NCBI GenBank assembly: GCA_023416195.1
Contig: JAEZID010000052.1
Coordinates: forward strand, 1-8,581
Direction of reading: 5' to 3'
Length of the DNA: 8,581 bases
Origin: Pseudomonadota bacterium
GTDB taxonomy: Bacteria; Pseudomonadota; Alphaproteobacteria; Azospirillales; Azospirillaceae
The translations under genes and the position numbers were made by a program. Each line of letters begins with the position of its first letter. Positions within the stretch are counted from its first letter, which is position 1. Of the stretch, positions 1-6,126 are shown one piece after another. The notes beneath the pieces were generated by a model. The model was given only the letters and a program-made list of their open reading frames with translations, searched no databases and was not told the DNA's origin.

Positions 1-350
1 CCCCGCGCATCACCGTGATCAACATCCCGAAGGAGAAGATCCGCGACGTGATCGGCTCCGGCGGCAAGGTGATCCGCGAGATCGTGGAGCAGACCGGCGC
101 CAAGATCGACATCGAGGACGACGGCACCGTCAAGGTGGCCGCGGTGGACAGCAAGGCTGCCCAGGCGGCCATCGACTGGATCAAGGGCATCGTCGCCGAG
201 CCGGAGCTGAACGTCGTCTACACCGGCAAGGTCGTGAAGGTCGTCGATTTCGGCGCCTTCGTGAACTTCCTCGGCTCCCGCGACGGCCTCGTCCACATCT
301 CCGAGCTGTCGCAGCAGCGCGTCGGCAAGGTGGCGGACGTGGTCAAGTAG
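1..350 (+). CDS. pnp: Polyribonucleotide nucleotidyltransferase (PNPase), C-terminal part, 5'-truncated by window, ending at a premature TAG
   Basis: This is the 3' part of the gene for PNPase, the phosphorolytic 3'-5' exoribonuclease of mRNA and sRNA decay. The gene begins upstream of the window; the reading frame is already open at base 3. Roughly bases 15-190 encode the KH domain, with the RNA-binding loop seen as IGSGGKVIRE and the following AKIDIEDDGTV strand. From about base 210 an S1 domain follows (VVYTGKVVKVVDFGAFVNF, then DGLVHISELS). The frame stops at TAG 348-350, in the middle of the S1 barrel. PNPases normally continue here with a residue such as Glu or Val followed by GDEV, and exactly that continuation follows in frame after the stop. 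As read, the product would lack the last S1 strands and the acidic tail. It could be a true nonsense mutation or a single-base sequence error (GAG to TAG would suffice). The family call is very secure. Confidence 0.93.
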   Translation, partial: PRITVINIPKEKIRDVIGSGGKVIREIVEQTGAKIDIEDDGTVKVAAVDSKAAQAAIDWIKGIVAEPELNVVYTGKVVKVVDFGAFVNFLGSRDGLVHISELSQQRVGKVADVVK

Positions 351-476
351 GGCGACGAGGTGAAGGTCAAGGTCATCGGCTTCGACGACCGCGGCAAGGT
401 TAAGCTGTCGATGAAGCAGGTTGATCAGGCCACCGGCGAGGACCTGACCAAGAAGGACGCCCCGGCGGCCGATTGA
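351..476 (+). pseudogene. pnp: Orphaned 3' end of pnp downstream of the in-frame TAG
   Basis: These bases continue the pnp frame without any shift after the TAG at 348-350 and end at TGA 474-476. They encode 41 residues: GDEVKVKVIGFDDRGKVKLS completes the S1 domain, and a short tail rich in Asp, Lys and Ala is typical of alphaproteobacterial PNPase ends. No ATG or GTG with a Shine-Dalgarno sequence lies here to suggest independent translation. If the TAG is an artefact, the pnp coding sequence simply runs through to 476. The uninterrupted, fully conserved frame argues that the stop is either very recent or not real. Confidence 0.85.
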
Positions 477-499
477 TCGGCGGTTGGGCTGTCGTAAGG

Positions 500-524
500 A
501 AAAGGCGCCGCAAGGCGCCTTTTT
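500..524 (+). terminator. Rho-independent terminator between pnp and the convergent zinc peptidase gene
   Basis: A perfect stem of GGCGCC (504-509) and GGCGCC (514-519) closes a GCAA tetraloop and is followed by five T (520-524). The preceding AAAA (500-503) pairs with the T run, giving a 10-bp stem. Because the A run provides a T run on the other strand, the element should work in both directions. It lies 24 bases past the pnp stop and 10 bases past the stop of the minus-strand gene that ends at 534. Confidence 0.9.
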
Positions 525-533
525 CGTTTCCGG

Positions 534-1439
534 CTACAGCCTCTCCGCGCTGAAGGTGTCGCACGCCTGCATCTGCCCCGACTCCAGCCCGGTGCGGAAC
601 CAGCGGACGCGCTGGGCGGAACTGCCGTGGGTGAAGCTGTCGGGGGCGACGGTGCCGCGCGACTGCTTTTGCAGGCGGTCGTCGCCGATGGCGCTGGCGG
701 CGGTCAGGGCTTCCTCGACGTCGCCGGGCTCGATGATCCGGCGTTCGCGGTTGGCATGGTTGGCCCACAGGCCGGCGAGGCAGTCGGCCTGCAACTCCAG
801 CCGCACCGACAGGGCGTTGGCGTCGGCGCGGTTGCCGGCGCGCTGTTGCGCCTGCTGGACGCGGTCGGAGATGCCCAGCAGGTTCTGCACATGGTGCCCG
901 ACTTCGTGCGCGATGACGTAGGCCTGGGCGAAGTCGCCGGGCGCACGGAAGCGGTCGCGCAGGTCGCGGTAGAAGCTGAGGTCGATGTAAACCCTCTGGT
1001 CCAACGGGCAGTAGAACGGCCCCATCGCTGCCTGCGCGAAGCCGCAGCCGGAATCCACCGCGCCGGAGAACAGCACCAGCTTCGGTTCCCGATAGGTCCG
1101 CCCGGCCTGCTGGAACAGGACGTTCCAGGTGTCCTCCGTGTCGGCCAGCACGACAGAGACGAAGCGGCCAAGCTCGTCGTCGGCGCCGGAGCGCGGGGCC
1201 TGAGCTTGCTCGGTGCGGGACGGCTCGTCCGGCAGGGTGCCGTTCAGCAGATCCATCGGGTTGATGCCGAGCAGCAGGGAGACGACCACGACGACGGCCA
1301 GCCCGCCGATGCCCAGGCCGCCGCGCCCGATGGGAATGCCCCGTCCTCCCAGAGGGCCGCCCGTGGAGAAGCCTCCCCCGCCACCGGCGCCGCGACGGTC
1401 TTCGACGTTCTCGCTCTCCCGGCCGCCCTGCCAGCGCAT
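534..1439 (-). CDS. Membrane-anchored neutral zinc metallopeptidase, YpfJ family
   Basis: The 301-residue product belongs to the putative neutral zinc metallopeptidase family (YpfJ-like). The N-terminus is soluble and strikingly glycine-rich (about residues 18-47). It leads into one hydrophobic segment (about 45-58, GGLAVVVVVSLLLGI) that probably anchors the protein, leaving the catalytic domain on the periplasmic side. The zinc motif HEVGHH is at residues 178-183, with Glu179 as the expected catalytic base, and the downstream ELQADC (215-220) supplies a likely third ligand, as in the family. Cysteines at 132, 144, 220 and 293 could form disulfides in the periplasm (inference). The start ATG at 1437-1439 is preceded by GGAGGA about seven bases upstream. 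The gene converges on pnp across a shared hairpin terminator and diverges from the TspO-like gene. Substrates of this family are unknown to me, so only the fold and likely activity are claimed. Confidence 0.9.
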   Translation of the reverse strand: MRWQGGRESENVEDRRGAGGGGGFSTGGPLGGRGIPIGRGGLGIGGLAVVVVVSLLLGINPMDLLNGTLPDEPSRTEQAQAPRSGADDELGRFVSVVLADTEDTWNVLFQQAGRTYREPKLVLFSGAVDSGCGFAQAAMGPFYCPLDQRVYIDLSFYRDLRDRFRAPGDFAQAYVIAHEVGHHVQNLLGISDRVQQAQQRAGNRADANALSVRLELQADCLAGLWANHANRERRIIEPGDVEEALTAASAIGDDRLQKQSRGTVAPDSFTHGSSAQRVRWFRTGLESGQMQACDTFSAERL

Positions 1440-1537
1440 CGCCCGATCCTCCGACCCTGTACGGACCGTTAACCGGGGAGGAGGCTTCTGCGTTCCTTAA
1501 GCTTGACCTGGAGGAGAAGCGATCCATCTCGCTCGCC
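1440..1537. promoter_or_regulatory. Divergent intergenic region between zinc peptidase and TspO-like genes
   Basis: These 98 bases must hold the promoters for both divergent genes. The minus-strand gene has a clear GGAGGA ribosome site. On the plus strand a GGAGGAG lies at about 1510-1516, but this is about 20 bases before the ATG at 1538, too far for normal use. I see TTGACC at 1503-1508 but no convincing -10 hexamer at the right distance. No operator can be assigned with confidence. Confidence 0.35.
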
Positions 1538-2080
1538 ATGCAACGAGCATCCTTCGCCCCCACCGACACCGGCCGCCTGCCATTCCGCGTGCGCTGGTGG
1601 CATGCCCTGATCTTCTGGCTTCTCGCCAACGCCTATGGGTTCTTCGAGCGGGGAGGGGAGCCGTACGCGGGCTACCAGCCGTCGCCCCTCCAGCCGCCGG
1701 GCTGGGCCTTTCCACTGATCTGGCTGCCGCTGAGCCTCGTCCAGCTGTGGGGCGACGTGCGGATGCTCAACGCGCCCTGGCCGATCCAGTACCGGGCGGC
1801 GCTGATCGGGCTTCAGGGAGGGCTGTGGCTGCTCTATTTCAGCTTCAACTTCGCCTATTTCACGCTGGGCAGCCCGATCCTGGCGATGACCTGGACCGTC
1901 TCCTACTTCATCATCGCCGCCTTCAGCGTGGCCTTCGTCTGGAAGGACGACCGGGCCATCGCGGCAAGCTGGCTGCCGCTGGTGCTGTGGACGGCCTACG
2001 CGTCGGTGGTCGCCGTGCACGCGGTCATGATCAACCCGGACCCGCTGTTCGGGGTCGGGCCACGCCTGGGTGCCGGCTGA
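1538..2080 (+). CDS. TspO/MBR-like five-helix integral membrane protein
   Basis: The 180-residue product is very rich in Trp, Phe, Leu and Tyr. It has about five hydrophobic helices, near residues 21-36, 56-76, 86-108, 112-133 and 143-165. The stretch YQPSPLQPPGWAFPLIWLPL (46-65) resembles the proline-tryptophan loop and second helix of TspO/MBR proteins (PPxWxFxxxW). The helix with FSFNFAYF matches the position of the TspO Q/L-N-W segment, and the final helix also fits. TspO proteins bind porphyrins and tetrapyrroles or cholesterol-like ligands and act in stress and tetrapyrrole signalling, but ligand binding cannot be shown here. The match is partial, so a distant relative or another small membrane family is possible. 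ATG 1538 is the only reasonable start, although its Shine-Dalgarno sequence is poor. The gene ends four bases from the stop of the convergent aminomutase-like gene, leaving no room for a terminator hairpin between them. Confidence 0.7.
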   Translation: MQRASFAPTDTGRLPFRVRWWHALIFWLLANAYGFFERGGEPYAGYQPSPLQPPGWAFPLIWLPLSLVQLWGDVRMLNAPWPIQYRAALIGLQGGLWLLYFSFNFAYFTLGSPILAMTWTVSYFIIAAFSVAFVWKDDRAIAASWLPLVLWTAYASVVAVHAVMINPDPLFGVGPRLGAG

Positions 2081-2084
2081 CGGG

Positions 2085-3119
2085 CTACCCTCGGTATTCG
2101 TGCCGCTTCCCGGTGAAGTCTTCCGCCGTGTGGCCGCCCGTTCCGTCCGACTCCACCCAGGCCGGCGCCGCCGGGGCCTTGCCGTGGCCGCCGGGGATGT
2201 CCAGCACGTAGGTCGGCTGGCAGAGCCCCGACACCGTTCCGCGCAAGGCCTTCACCAGGGCCTGCCCCTCGGCCAGAGTCGGGCGGAAGTGGCTGGTGCC
2301 GGCGGCCAGATCGGGGTGGTGAAGGTAGTAGGGCTTGACCCGGTTGCGCACCAGCCCCCGGAACAGGGCCTCCAGAGTCGCCGCGTCGTCGTTGACGCCT
2401 TTCAGCAGCACCGTCTGGCCGACCAGCGGAATGCCGGCGTCCGCCAGCCGGCTCAGCGCCGCACGGGCGTCGTCGGTCAGCTCGACGGCGTGATTGACGT
2501 GGACGGCGACCCAGGTCGCCACGTCCGCGCCTTTCAGCGCCGCGACCAGCTCCGCCGTGACGCGGGACGGGTCGGCGACGGGAACGCGGGTGTGCAGGCG
2601 GACCACGCCGACGTGCGGGATGGCCGAGAGGGTCTGTACGATGTGGGTCAGCCGGCGCGGTGACAGCAGGAACGGGTCGCCGCCGGTGATGACGACCTCC
2701 CACACCTCCGGGTGTTCGCGCACGTACGCCAGGGCGGCGTCCAGCTCCTCGGACGACAGCGCTTCGCCTCCGGGGCCGACCATCTCGCGGCGGAAGCAGA
2801 AGCGGCAGTACACCGCGCAGGCGTGCAGCGGCTTCAGCAAAACCCGGTCGGGATAACGGTGAACGATGCCTTTCACCGGGCTGCGCACCACATCGCCGAT
2901 GGGGTCGGCGCGCTCCTCCGGCGCGGTGTACGCTTCCTCCGGAGAGGGCACGTACTGCGCGTACAGGGGATCGCCCGGAGCAGCGCCGGCCAGCTGGTCC
3001 AGCAGGTACGGGGTGAGCGCCACCGCGTAGCGGCCGGCGACCTCCGCCACCGCCGCGCCAGCCTCGGGCGTCAGCAGCCCGGCACCCACCAGATCGGAGA
3101 CGCTGTGCGCAGCCTTCAT
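2085..3119 (-). CDS. KamA/EpmB-family radical SAM, PLP-dependent lysine 2,3-aminomutase-like protein
   Basis: The 344-residue product belongs to the lysine 2,3-aminomutase family, which moves the alpha-amino group of lysine to the beta position using a 5'-deoxyadenosyl radical and PLP. The radical SAM cluster motif CAVYCRFC gives Cys101, Cys105 and Cys108, followed by the conserved Arg-Arg. ITGGD (144-148) is the SAM-contacting motif. The PLP lysine is Lys314 in PGGHGK. Asp270 (in HPDLAAG) and Asp307 (in LDIPGG) align with the two Asp that bind the lysine side-chain amine in clostridial KamA. The length is that of EpmB, which beta-lysylates elongation factor P, and lacks the KamA C-terminal extension. 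The start ATG 3117-3119 has GGGAAAGAG upstream, which favours it over the long upstream extension of the open frame that overlaps the divergent gene. No efp or epmA is visible nearby, so free lysine or EF-P lysine as substrate remains open. Confidence 0.88.
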   Translation of the reverse strand: MKAAHSVSDLVGAGLLTPEAGAAVAEVAGRYAVALTPYLLDQLAGAAPGDPLYAQYVPSPEEAYTAPEERADPIGDVVRSPVKGIVHRYPDRVLLKPLHACAVYCRFCFRREMVGPGGEALSSEELDAALAYVREHPEVWEVVITGGDPFLLSPRRLTHIVQTLSAIPHVGVVRLHTRVPVADPSRVTAELVAALKGADVATWVAVHVNHAVELTDDARAALSRLADAGIPLVGQTVLLKGVNDDAATLEALFRGLVRNRVKPYYLHHPDLAAGTSHFRPTLAEGQALVKALRGTVSGLCQPTYVLDIPGGHGKAPAAPAWVESDGTGGHTAEDFTGKRHEYRG

Positions 3120-3183
3120 CACTCTTTCCCGACTCGGCCCTTTCGGCCCTATAAAGGGGACCGCTCTTACTCCCGCAGGGCCC
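3120..3183. promoter_or_regulatory. Divergent promoter region of the aminomutase-like and ugpQ genes
   Basis: Only 64 bases separate the two divergent start codons. In an otherwise GC-rich stretch there is a small A+T island, CCCTATAAAGGG at 3147-3158, nearly palindromic. It can be read as a -10 on the plus strand (TATAAA, 3150-3155) and on the minus strand (TTTATA), suggesting overlapping, mutually exclusive promoters. No good -35 was found for either. A tandem CGGCCCT lies just before it (about 3135-3150). The assignment is an inference from composition and position. Confidence 0.4.
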
Positions 3184-3933
3184 ATGCTGTCGACTCTTCC
3201 CCGCCTGATCGGCCATCGCGGCGCCAAGGAAAGCGCGCCGGAAAACACGCTCGCCAGCCTTCGCGAGGCCGCCCGCCAGGGCGCCGCCTGGGTCGAGGTG
3301 GACGTGATGCTCACCCGCGACCGGGTGCCCGTGCTGATCCACGACGACACGCTGGAGCGCACCACCAGCGGCGCCGGCCCGGTGCCCGCGCTGACCCTGG
3401 CCGAGCTGCGACGCCTGGACGCCGGCTCCTGGTTCGATCCGCGCTTCGCGGGTGAACGGGTGCCGACGCTGGAGGAAGCGCTGGCCCTGATCCGCGACCT
3501 CGGCCTGGGGCTGAACCTGGAGATCAAACCCTATCCGGGGCAGGATGTCGCGACCGCCGAGGCCGCCATCGACACGCTGAAGCGCCTGTGGCCGGTCGGG
3601 CGGCCGTTGCTGCTGTCCAGCTTCGAGGTGCCCTGCCTGGAGGTGGCGCGTGATCTGGCCCCGGACATCCCGCGCGGCTATCTGCTGTGGGATCCGCCCG
3701 CCGATTGGGCCGCCGTCGCCGACCGGATCGGCGCCGCGACGCTGAACGTCGACCAGGAACGCCAGACGGCCGGGACCGTCGCCGCCTACCGCGCCACCGG
3801 GCGGCCGGTGCTGGCCTACACGGTCAACGACCCGCGACGCGCGGATGAGCTGTTCGGCTGGGGGGTCGCCGCCATCTTCACCGACGCGCCGGGGCGTTTG
3901 GCCGCCGCGCTCGGGGGCAGGCCCGGCGGGTGA
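3184..3933 (+). CDS. ugpQ: Glycerophosphodiester phosphodiesterase, UgpQ type (cytoplasmic)
   Basis: The 249-residue enzyme hydrolyses glycerophosphodiesters such as glycerophosphocholine to sn-glycerol 3-phosphate and the alcohol. It has the GDPD-family signature: IGHRGAKESAPENTLAS near the N-terminus (His11, Arg12), VEVDVML (Glu38, Asp40) and LIHDDTLERTTSG (His53), plus LEIKP (Glu113, Lys115). These are the metal- and phosphate-binding and general acid/base residues of the TIM-barrel fold. The length and the later motifs (LLLSSFEV, LAYTVND, GVAAIFTD) match E. coli UgpQ closely. No signal peptide is present, so the enzyme is cytoplasmic, unlike GlpQ. ATG 3184 is preceded by a modest CAGGG. 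No ugpBAEC transport genes are in the window; the gene stands alone and diverges from the radical SAM gene. The assignment is firm. Confidence 0.92.
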   Translation: MLSTLPRLIGHRGAKESAPENTLASLREAARQGAAWVEVDVMLTRDRVPVLIHDDTLERTTSGAGPVPALTLAELRRLDAGSWFDPRFAGERVPTLEEALALIRDLGLGLNLEIKPYPGQDVATAEAAIDTLKRLWPVGRPLLLSSFEVPCLEVARDLAPDIPRGYLLWDPPADWAAVADRIGAATLNVDQERQTAGTVAAYRATGRPVLAYTVNDPRRADELFGWGVAAIFTDAPGRLAAALGGRPGG

Positions 3934-3958
3934 GGCCAGCCCGTGTCACAGATTTTTT
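3915..3958 (+). terminator. Weak terminator candidate after ugpQ
   Basis: GGGCAGGCC (3915-3923) and GGCCAGCCC (3934-3942) can pair with one A-A mismatch across a 10-base loop that contains the end of ugpQ. A run of six T follows at 3953-3958, but 10 bases after the stem, which is further than usual. Position and T run support termination; the gap weakens it. Confidence 0.35.
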
Positions 3959-4014
3959 AATGACCCCGCGAATCCGCTCGTCCGCACGGAAATTTCCTCA
4001 TATATAGGACGTAC

Positions 4015-4057
4015 GCGACGCCGATCCGTCGGGGGTAGGACTCCCGGCGGCGCTTTT
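4015..4057 (+). terminator. Hairpin plus T run in the leader of the nitronate monooxygenase-like gene
   Basis: GCGACGCCG (4015-4023) pairs with CGGCGGCGC (4045-4053) with one mismatch. The enclosed 21 bases can form a smaller G-rich/C-rich inner stem, and TTTT follows at 4054-4057. This is intrinsic-terminator-like. It could be the real end of the ugpQ transcript or an attenuator in the next gene's leader. An A+T island (TATATA, 4001-4006) just upstream could be a -10, which would place the hairpin inside the leader. Which reading is right cannot be decided from sequence. Confidence 0.4.
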
Positions 4058-4113
4058 CGTCGTCTTTCGGTTTTCGCCCCCTTCGCGGGCGCTCGTTTGG
4101 TTTGGAGGTTTCG

Positions 4114-5511
4114 TTGAAGGCGCTGAAGCCGTTGCTGATGTCTGGCCGGGAGGTTCTGCCGCTCGTCGAGGGTGGCAAGGGAATTGCCGTCTCCAACGGG
4201 GAAAGCTCCGGCGCCTGGGCGGCCGCCGGGGGCATCGGCACCTTTTCCGGCGTGAACGCCGACAGCTATGACGAGAACGGCAACCTTCTGCCGCAGGTCT
4301 ACCACGGCAAGACCCGGCGCGAGCGCCACGAAGAGCTGATCCGGTTCGGCATCCAGGGCGGCATCGCCCAGGCCCGCATCGCGCACGAGACGTCGAACGG
4401 CCAAGGCCGCATCCACATGAACGTCCTGTGGGAGATGGGCGGGGCCGAGCACATCCTGCATGGCGTTCTGGAAGGCTCGCAGGGGCTGATCCACGGCGTC
4501 ACCTGCGGCGCCGGCATGCCCTACAAGGTGGCCGAGATCGCCGTGCGCTACGGCGTGCACTATTACCCCATCGTCTCCTCGGCGCGCGCCTTCCGCGCGC
4601 TGTGGCTGCGCGCATACCACAAGTTCCGGGATCACCTGGGCGGCGTGGTGTACGAGGATCCGTGGCTGGCCGGCGGGCACAACGGCCTGTCCAACAGCGA
4701 GGATCCGCGCCAGCCGGAGGATCCGTTCCCCCGCGTCCTGGCGCTGCGCCAGATGATGAACAGCTTCGGCCTGAACGACACGCCCATCGTCATGGCGGGC
4801 GGCGTCTGGTGGCTGTCGGAATGGGCGGACTGGATCGACAACCCCGACCTGGGGCCGGTCGCCTTCCAGTTCGGCACGCGCCCGCTGCTGACCCAGGAAA
4901 GCCCGATCTCCATGGCGTGGAAGCGCCGTCTGCTGACGCTGAAGGAAGGCGACGTCTTCCTGAACCGCTTCTCGCCGACCGGCTTCTATTCCTCGGCCGT
5001 CAAGAACCCGTTCCTGATGGACCTGATGGCCCGGTCGGAGCGTCAGGTGGCCTACCTGCCCAAGCCGGTGGGCGAGCATTCCGCCGAATTCCCGGTCGGT
5101 CCGCGCGGCCGCCCGGTCTATGTGACCGAGACGGACAAGGCGCGCGCCGAGGGCTGGGTGTCCCAGGGCTTCACCACCGCGCTGAAGACCCCGGACAGCA
5201 CGCTGGTCTTCGTCACGCCCGAACAGTCGGAGAAGATCCTCCGGGATCAGGTGGACTGCATGGGCTGCCTGTCGGCCTGCGGCTTCTCCAACTGGGCGCA
5301 GAACGAGGAAGGCTCGACCGGCAAGAAGGCCGACCCGCGCTCCTACTGCATCCAGAAGACGCTCCAGGCCGTCAGCCACACCGACGACTGCGAGAACCAG
5401 CTGATGTTCGCCGGCCACAACGCCTTCCGCTTCGGCTCCGACCCCTACTACAAGGACGGGTTCATCCCGACCGTGAAGCAGCTGGTCGAACGTATCGCGT
5501 CCGGCTACTGA
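4114..5511 (+). CDS. Nitronate monooxygenase (2-nitropropane dioxygenase)-like flavoprotein with C-terminal cysteine cluster
   Basis: The 465-residue product resembles the FMN-dependent nitronate monooxygenase family. Family features are the N-terminal GKGIAVSNGE...AAAGGIGTFS region, AGGHNG (187-191, His189 in the place of the family's catalytic His), VMAGGVW (226-232) and FQFGTRPLLTQES (251-263), the FMN phosphate region. It is longer than typical members (about 320-360). The extra C-terminal region carries Cys382, Cys385, Cys389 (CMGCLSAC), Cys412 and Cys426, spaced as in a metal or Fe-S site. I chose the TTG start at 4114 because GGAGG lies at 4104-4108, five bases upstream. An in-frame TTG at 4102 would add only four residues and overlap that site. 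Oxidation of nitronates is the family activity, but the divergent length and added cysteines make the true substrate uncertain; an oxidoreductase acting with a partner is possible. It is probably monocistronic, about 175 bases before irr. Confidence 0.82.
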   Translation: MKALKPLLMSGREVLPLVEGGKGIAVSNGESSGAWAAAGGIGTFSGVNADSYDENGNLLPQVYHGKTRRERHEELIRFGIQGGIAQARIAHETSNGQGRIHMNVLWEMGGAEHILHGVLEGSQGLIHGVTCGAGMPYKVAEIAVRYGVHYYPIVSSARAFRALWLRAYHKFRDHLGGVVYEDPWLAGGHNGLSNSEDPRQPEDPFPRVLALRQMMNSFGLNDTPIVMAGGVWWLSEWADWIDNPDLGPVAFQFGTRPLLTQESPISMAWKRRLLTLKEGDVFLNRFSPTGFYSSAVKNPFLMDLMARSERQVAYLPKPVGEHSAEFPVGPRGRPVYVTETDKARAEGWVSQGFTTALKTPDSTLVFVTPEQSEKILRDQVDCMGCLSACGFSNWAQNEEGSTGKKADPRSYCIQKTLQAVSHTDDCENQLMFAGHNAFRFGSDPYYKDGFIPTVKQLVERIASGY

Positions 5512-5561
5512 TCGGGCGGGATGGGATAGGATAGCGTTTCCCGGCGCGAGCGCGCTCATTG

Positions 5562-5590
5562 TTGCGCCACGACCTGAAATCGTTCTAAAG
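5562..5590 (+). promoter_or_regulatory. Candidate irr promoter overlapped by an ICE-like Irr site
   Basis: TTGCGC (5562-5567) and TCTAAA (5584-5589), 16 bases apart, form a plausible -35/-10 pair. The sequence CCTGAAATCGTTCTAAA (5573-5589) matches the rhizobial Irr 'iron control element' TTTAGAANNNTTCTAAA at 10 of 14 defined positions, with the right half perfect. The perfect half-site covers the -10, so Irr binding would block RNA polymerase, consistent with negative autoregulation. The motif is from published Irr work; its use here is inferred. Confidence 0.5.
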
Positions 5591-5595
5591 TGGAG

Positions 5596-5626
5596 CGGAC
5601 TGCGGCAGGCTGTCGCGGTCCGTTTT
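5596..5626 (+). terminator. Terminator-like hairpin upstream of irr
   Basis: CGGACTGCG (5596-5604) pairs with CGCGGTCCG (5614-5622) through nine pairs including one T-G wobble, around a 9-base loop, and is followed by TTTT (5623-5626). It could end the transcript from the flavoprotein gene. If the irr promoter is at 5562-5589, it instead falls at the very start of the irr mRNA. Confidence 0.4.
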
Positions 5627-5687
5627 GCGTAGGCGACCAGAGGCGGCTGGAACACCAGACGCACCCGATCACGGTGAACAGATCGAC

Positions 5688-6122
5688 ATGACCGGCGACC
5701 GTCCTTACAAGCGCGCTCTCGACCGCCTGCAGAACGCGGGCTTCCGTCCCACCCGCCAGCGCCTGGGGCTGGCCCGCCTGCTGTTCGAAGGCAGCGACCG
5801 CCATGTGACGGCCGAGCAATTGCACGGCGAGGCGATGGCCGCCGACCTGCGCGTGTCGCTCGCCACCGTCTACAACACGCTGAACCAGTTCACCGACGCC
5901 GGCCTGCTGCGCGAGGTGGTCGTCGAGGCGGGGAAGTCCTACTTCGACACCAACACCAGCGATCACCACCACTTCTTCCTGGAAGGCACCGGCCGCCTGG
6001 AGGACATCCCCGCCGATCACTTGGTCGTGCGCAACCTGCCGCCGCCGCCGGAAGGCACACGCATCGCGCGCGTGGACGTCATCGTCCGGCTTCTGGCCGA
6101 AGGGCAGAGCCAAGAGTCCTAG
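5688..6122 (+). CDS. irr: Iron response regulator Irr, Fur superfamily
   Basis: The 144-residue protein is a Fur-superfamily DNA-binding regulator of the Irr branch. In Alphaproteobacteria, Irr controls heme synthesis, iron storage and iron uptake according to heme availability. The winged helix spans about residues 10-80 (AGFRPTRQRLGLARLLFEG, then LRVSLATVYNTLNQFTDAGL). The Irr signature follows: YFDTNTSDHHHFFLEGTGRL (85-104), with the His93-His94-His95 metal/heme site, and IARVDVIVRL near the end. There is no cysteine anywhere, so the protein lacks both the CxxC structural zinc sites of classical Fur and the N-terminal GCPWHD-type heme motif of Bradyrhizobium Irr; Rhizobium-type Irr proteins also lack that motif. 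ATG 5688 is chosen over the in-frame TTG at 5625 because homology begins at the ATG and family length fits, although the Shine-Dalgarno is weak. It precedes the rubrerythrin operon in the same direction. Confidence 0.92.
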   Translation: MTGDRPYKRALDRLQNAGFRPTRQRLGLARLLFEGSDRHVTAEQLHGEAMAADLRVSLATVYNTLNQFTDAGLLREVVVEAGKSYFDTNTSDHHHFFLEGTGRLEDIPADHLVVRNLPPPPEGTRIARVDVIVRLLAEGQSQES

Positions 6123-6126
6123 GCCC

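Noticed and set aside
627..1472. Plus-strand open frame of 281 codons
   Set aside because: Antisense shadow of the zinc metallopeptidase; no recognisable domain and low-complexity composition.
400..1629. Long minus-strand open frame of 409 codons overlapping pnp's end and the zinc peptidase
   Set aside because: It is Arg/Pro/Gly-rich with no family motifs, as expected from an alternative frame of GC-rich DNA, and it overlaps the well-supported YpfJ-type gene 534-1439.
3120..3527. N-terminal extension of the KamA-like gene to 3527
   Set aside because: The extra 136 codons are Ser/Arg-rich without homology and run antisense through the conserved start of ugpQ; a good ribosome site precedes ATG 3119.
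3988..3997. Perfect palindrome GGAAATTTCC as an operator
   Set aside because: Ten-base palindromes arise by chance; there is no second copy and no link to a regulator in the window.
5548..5557. Palindrome GAGCGCGCTC upstream of irr
   Set aside because: Simple GC-rich palindrome common in this composition; no repeat or supporting context.
3946..5664. Minus-strand open frame of 572 codons
   Set aside because: It is antisense to the flavoprotein gene, which has clear family motifs and a ribosome site; its His/Arg/Val-rich composition is typical of an antisense frame in GC-rich genes.
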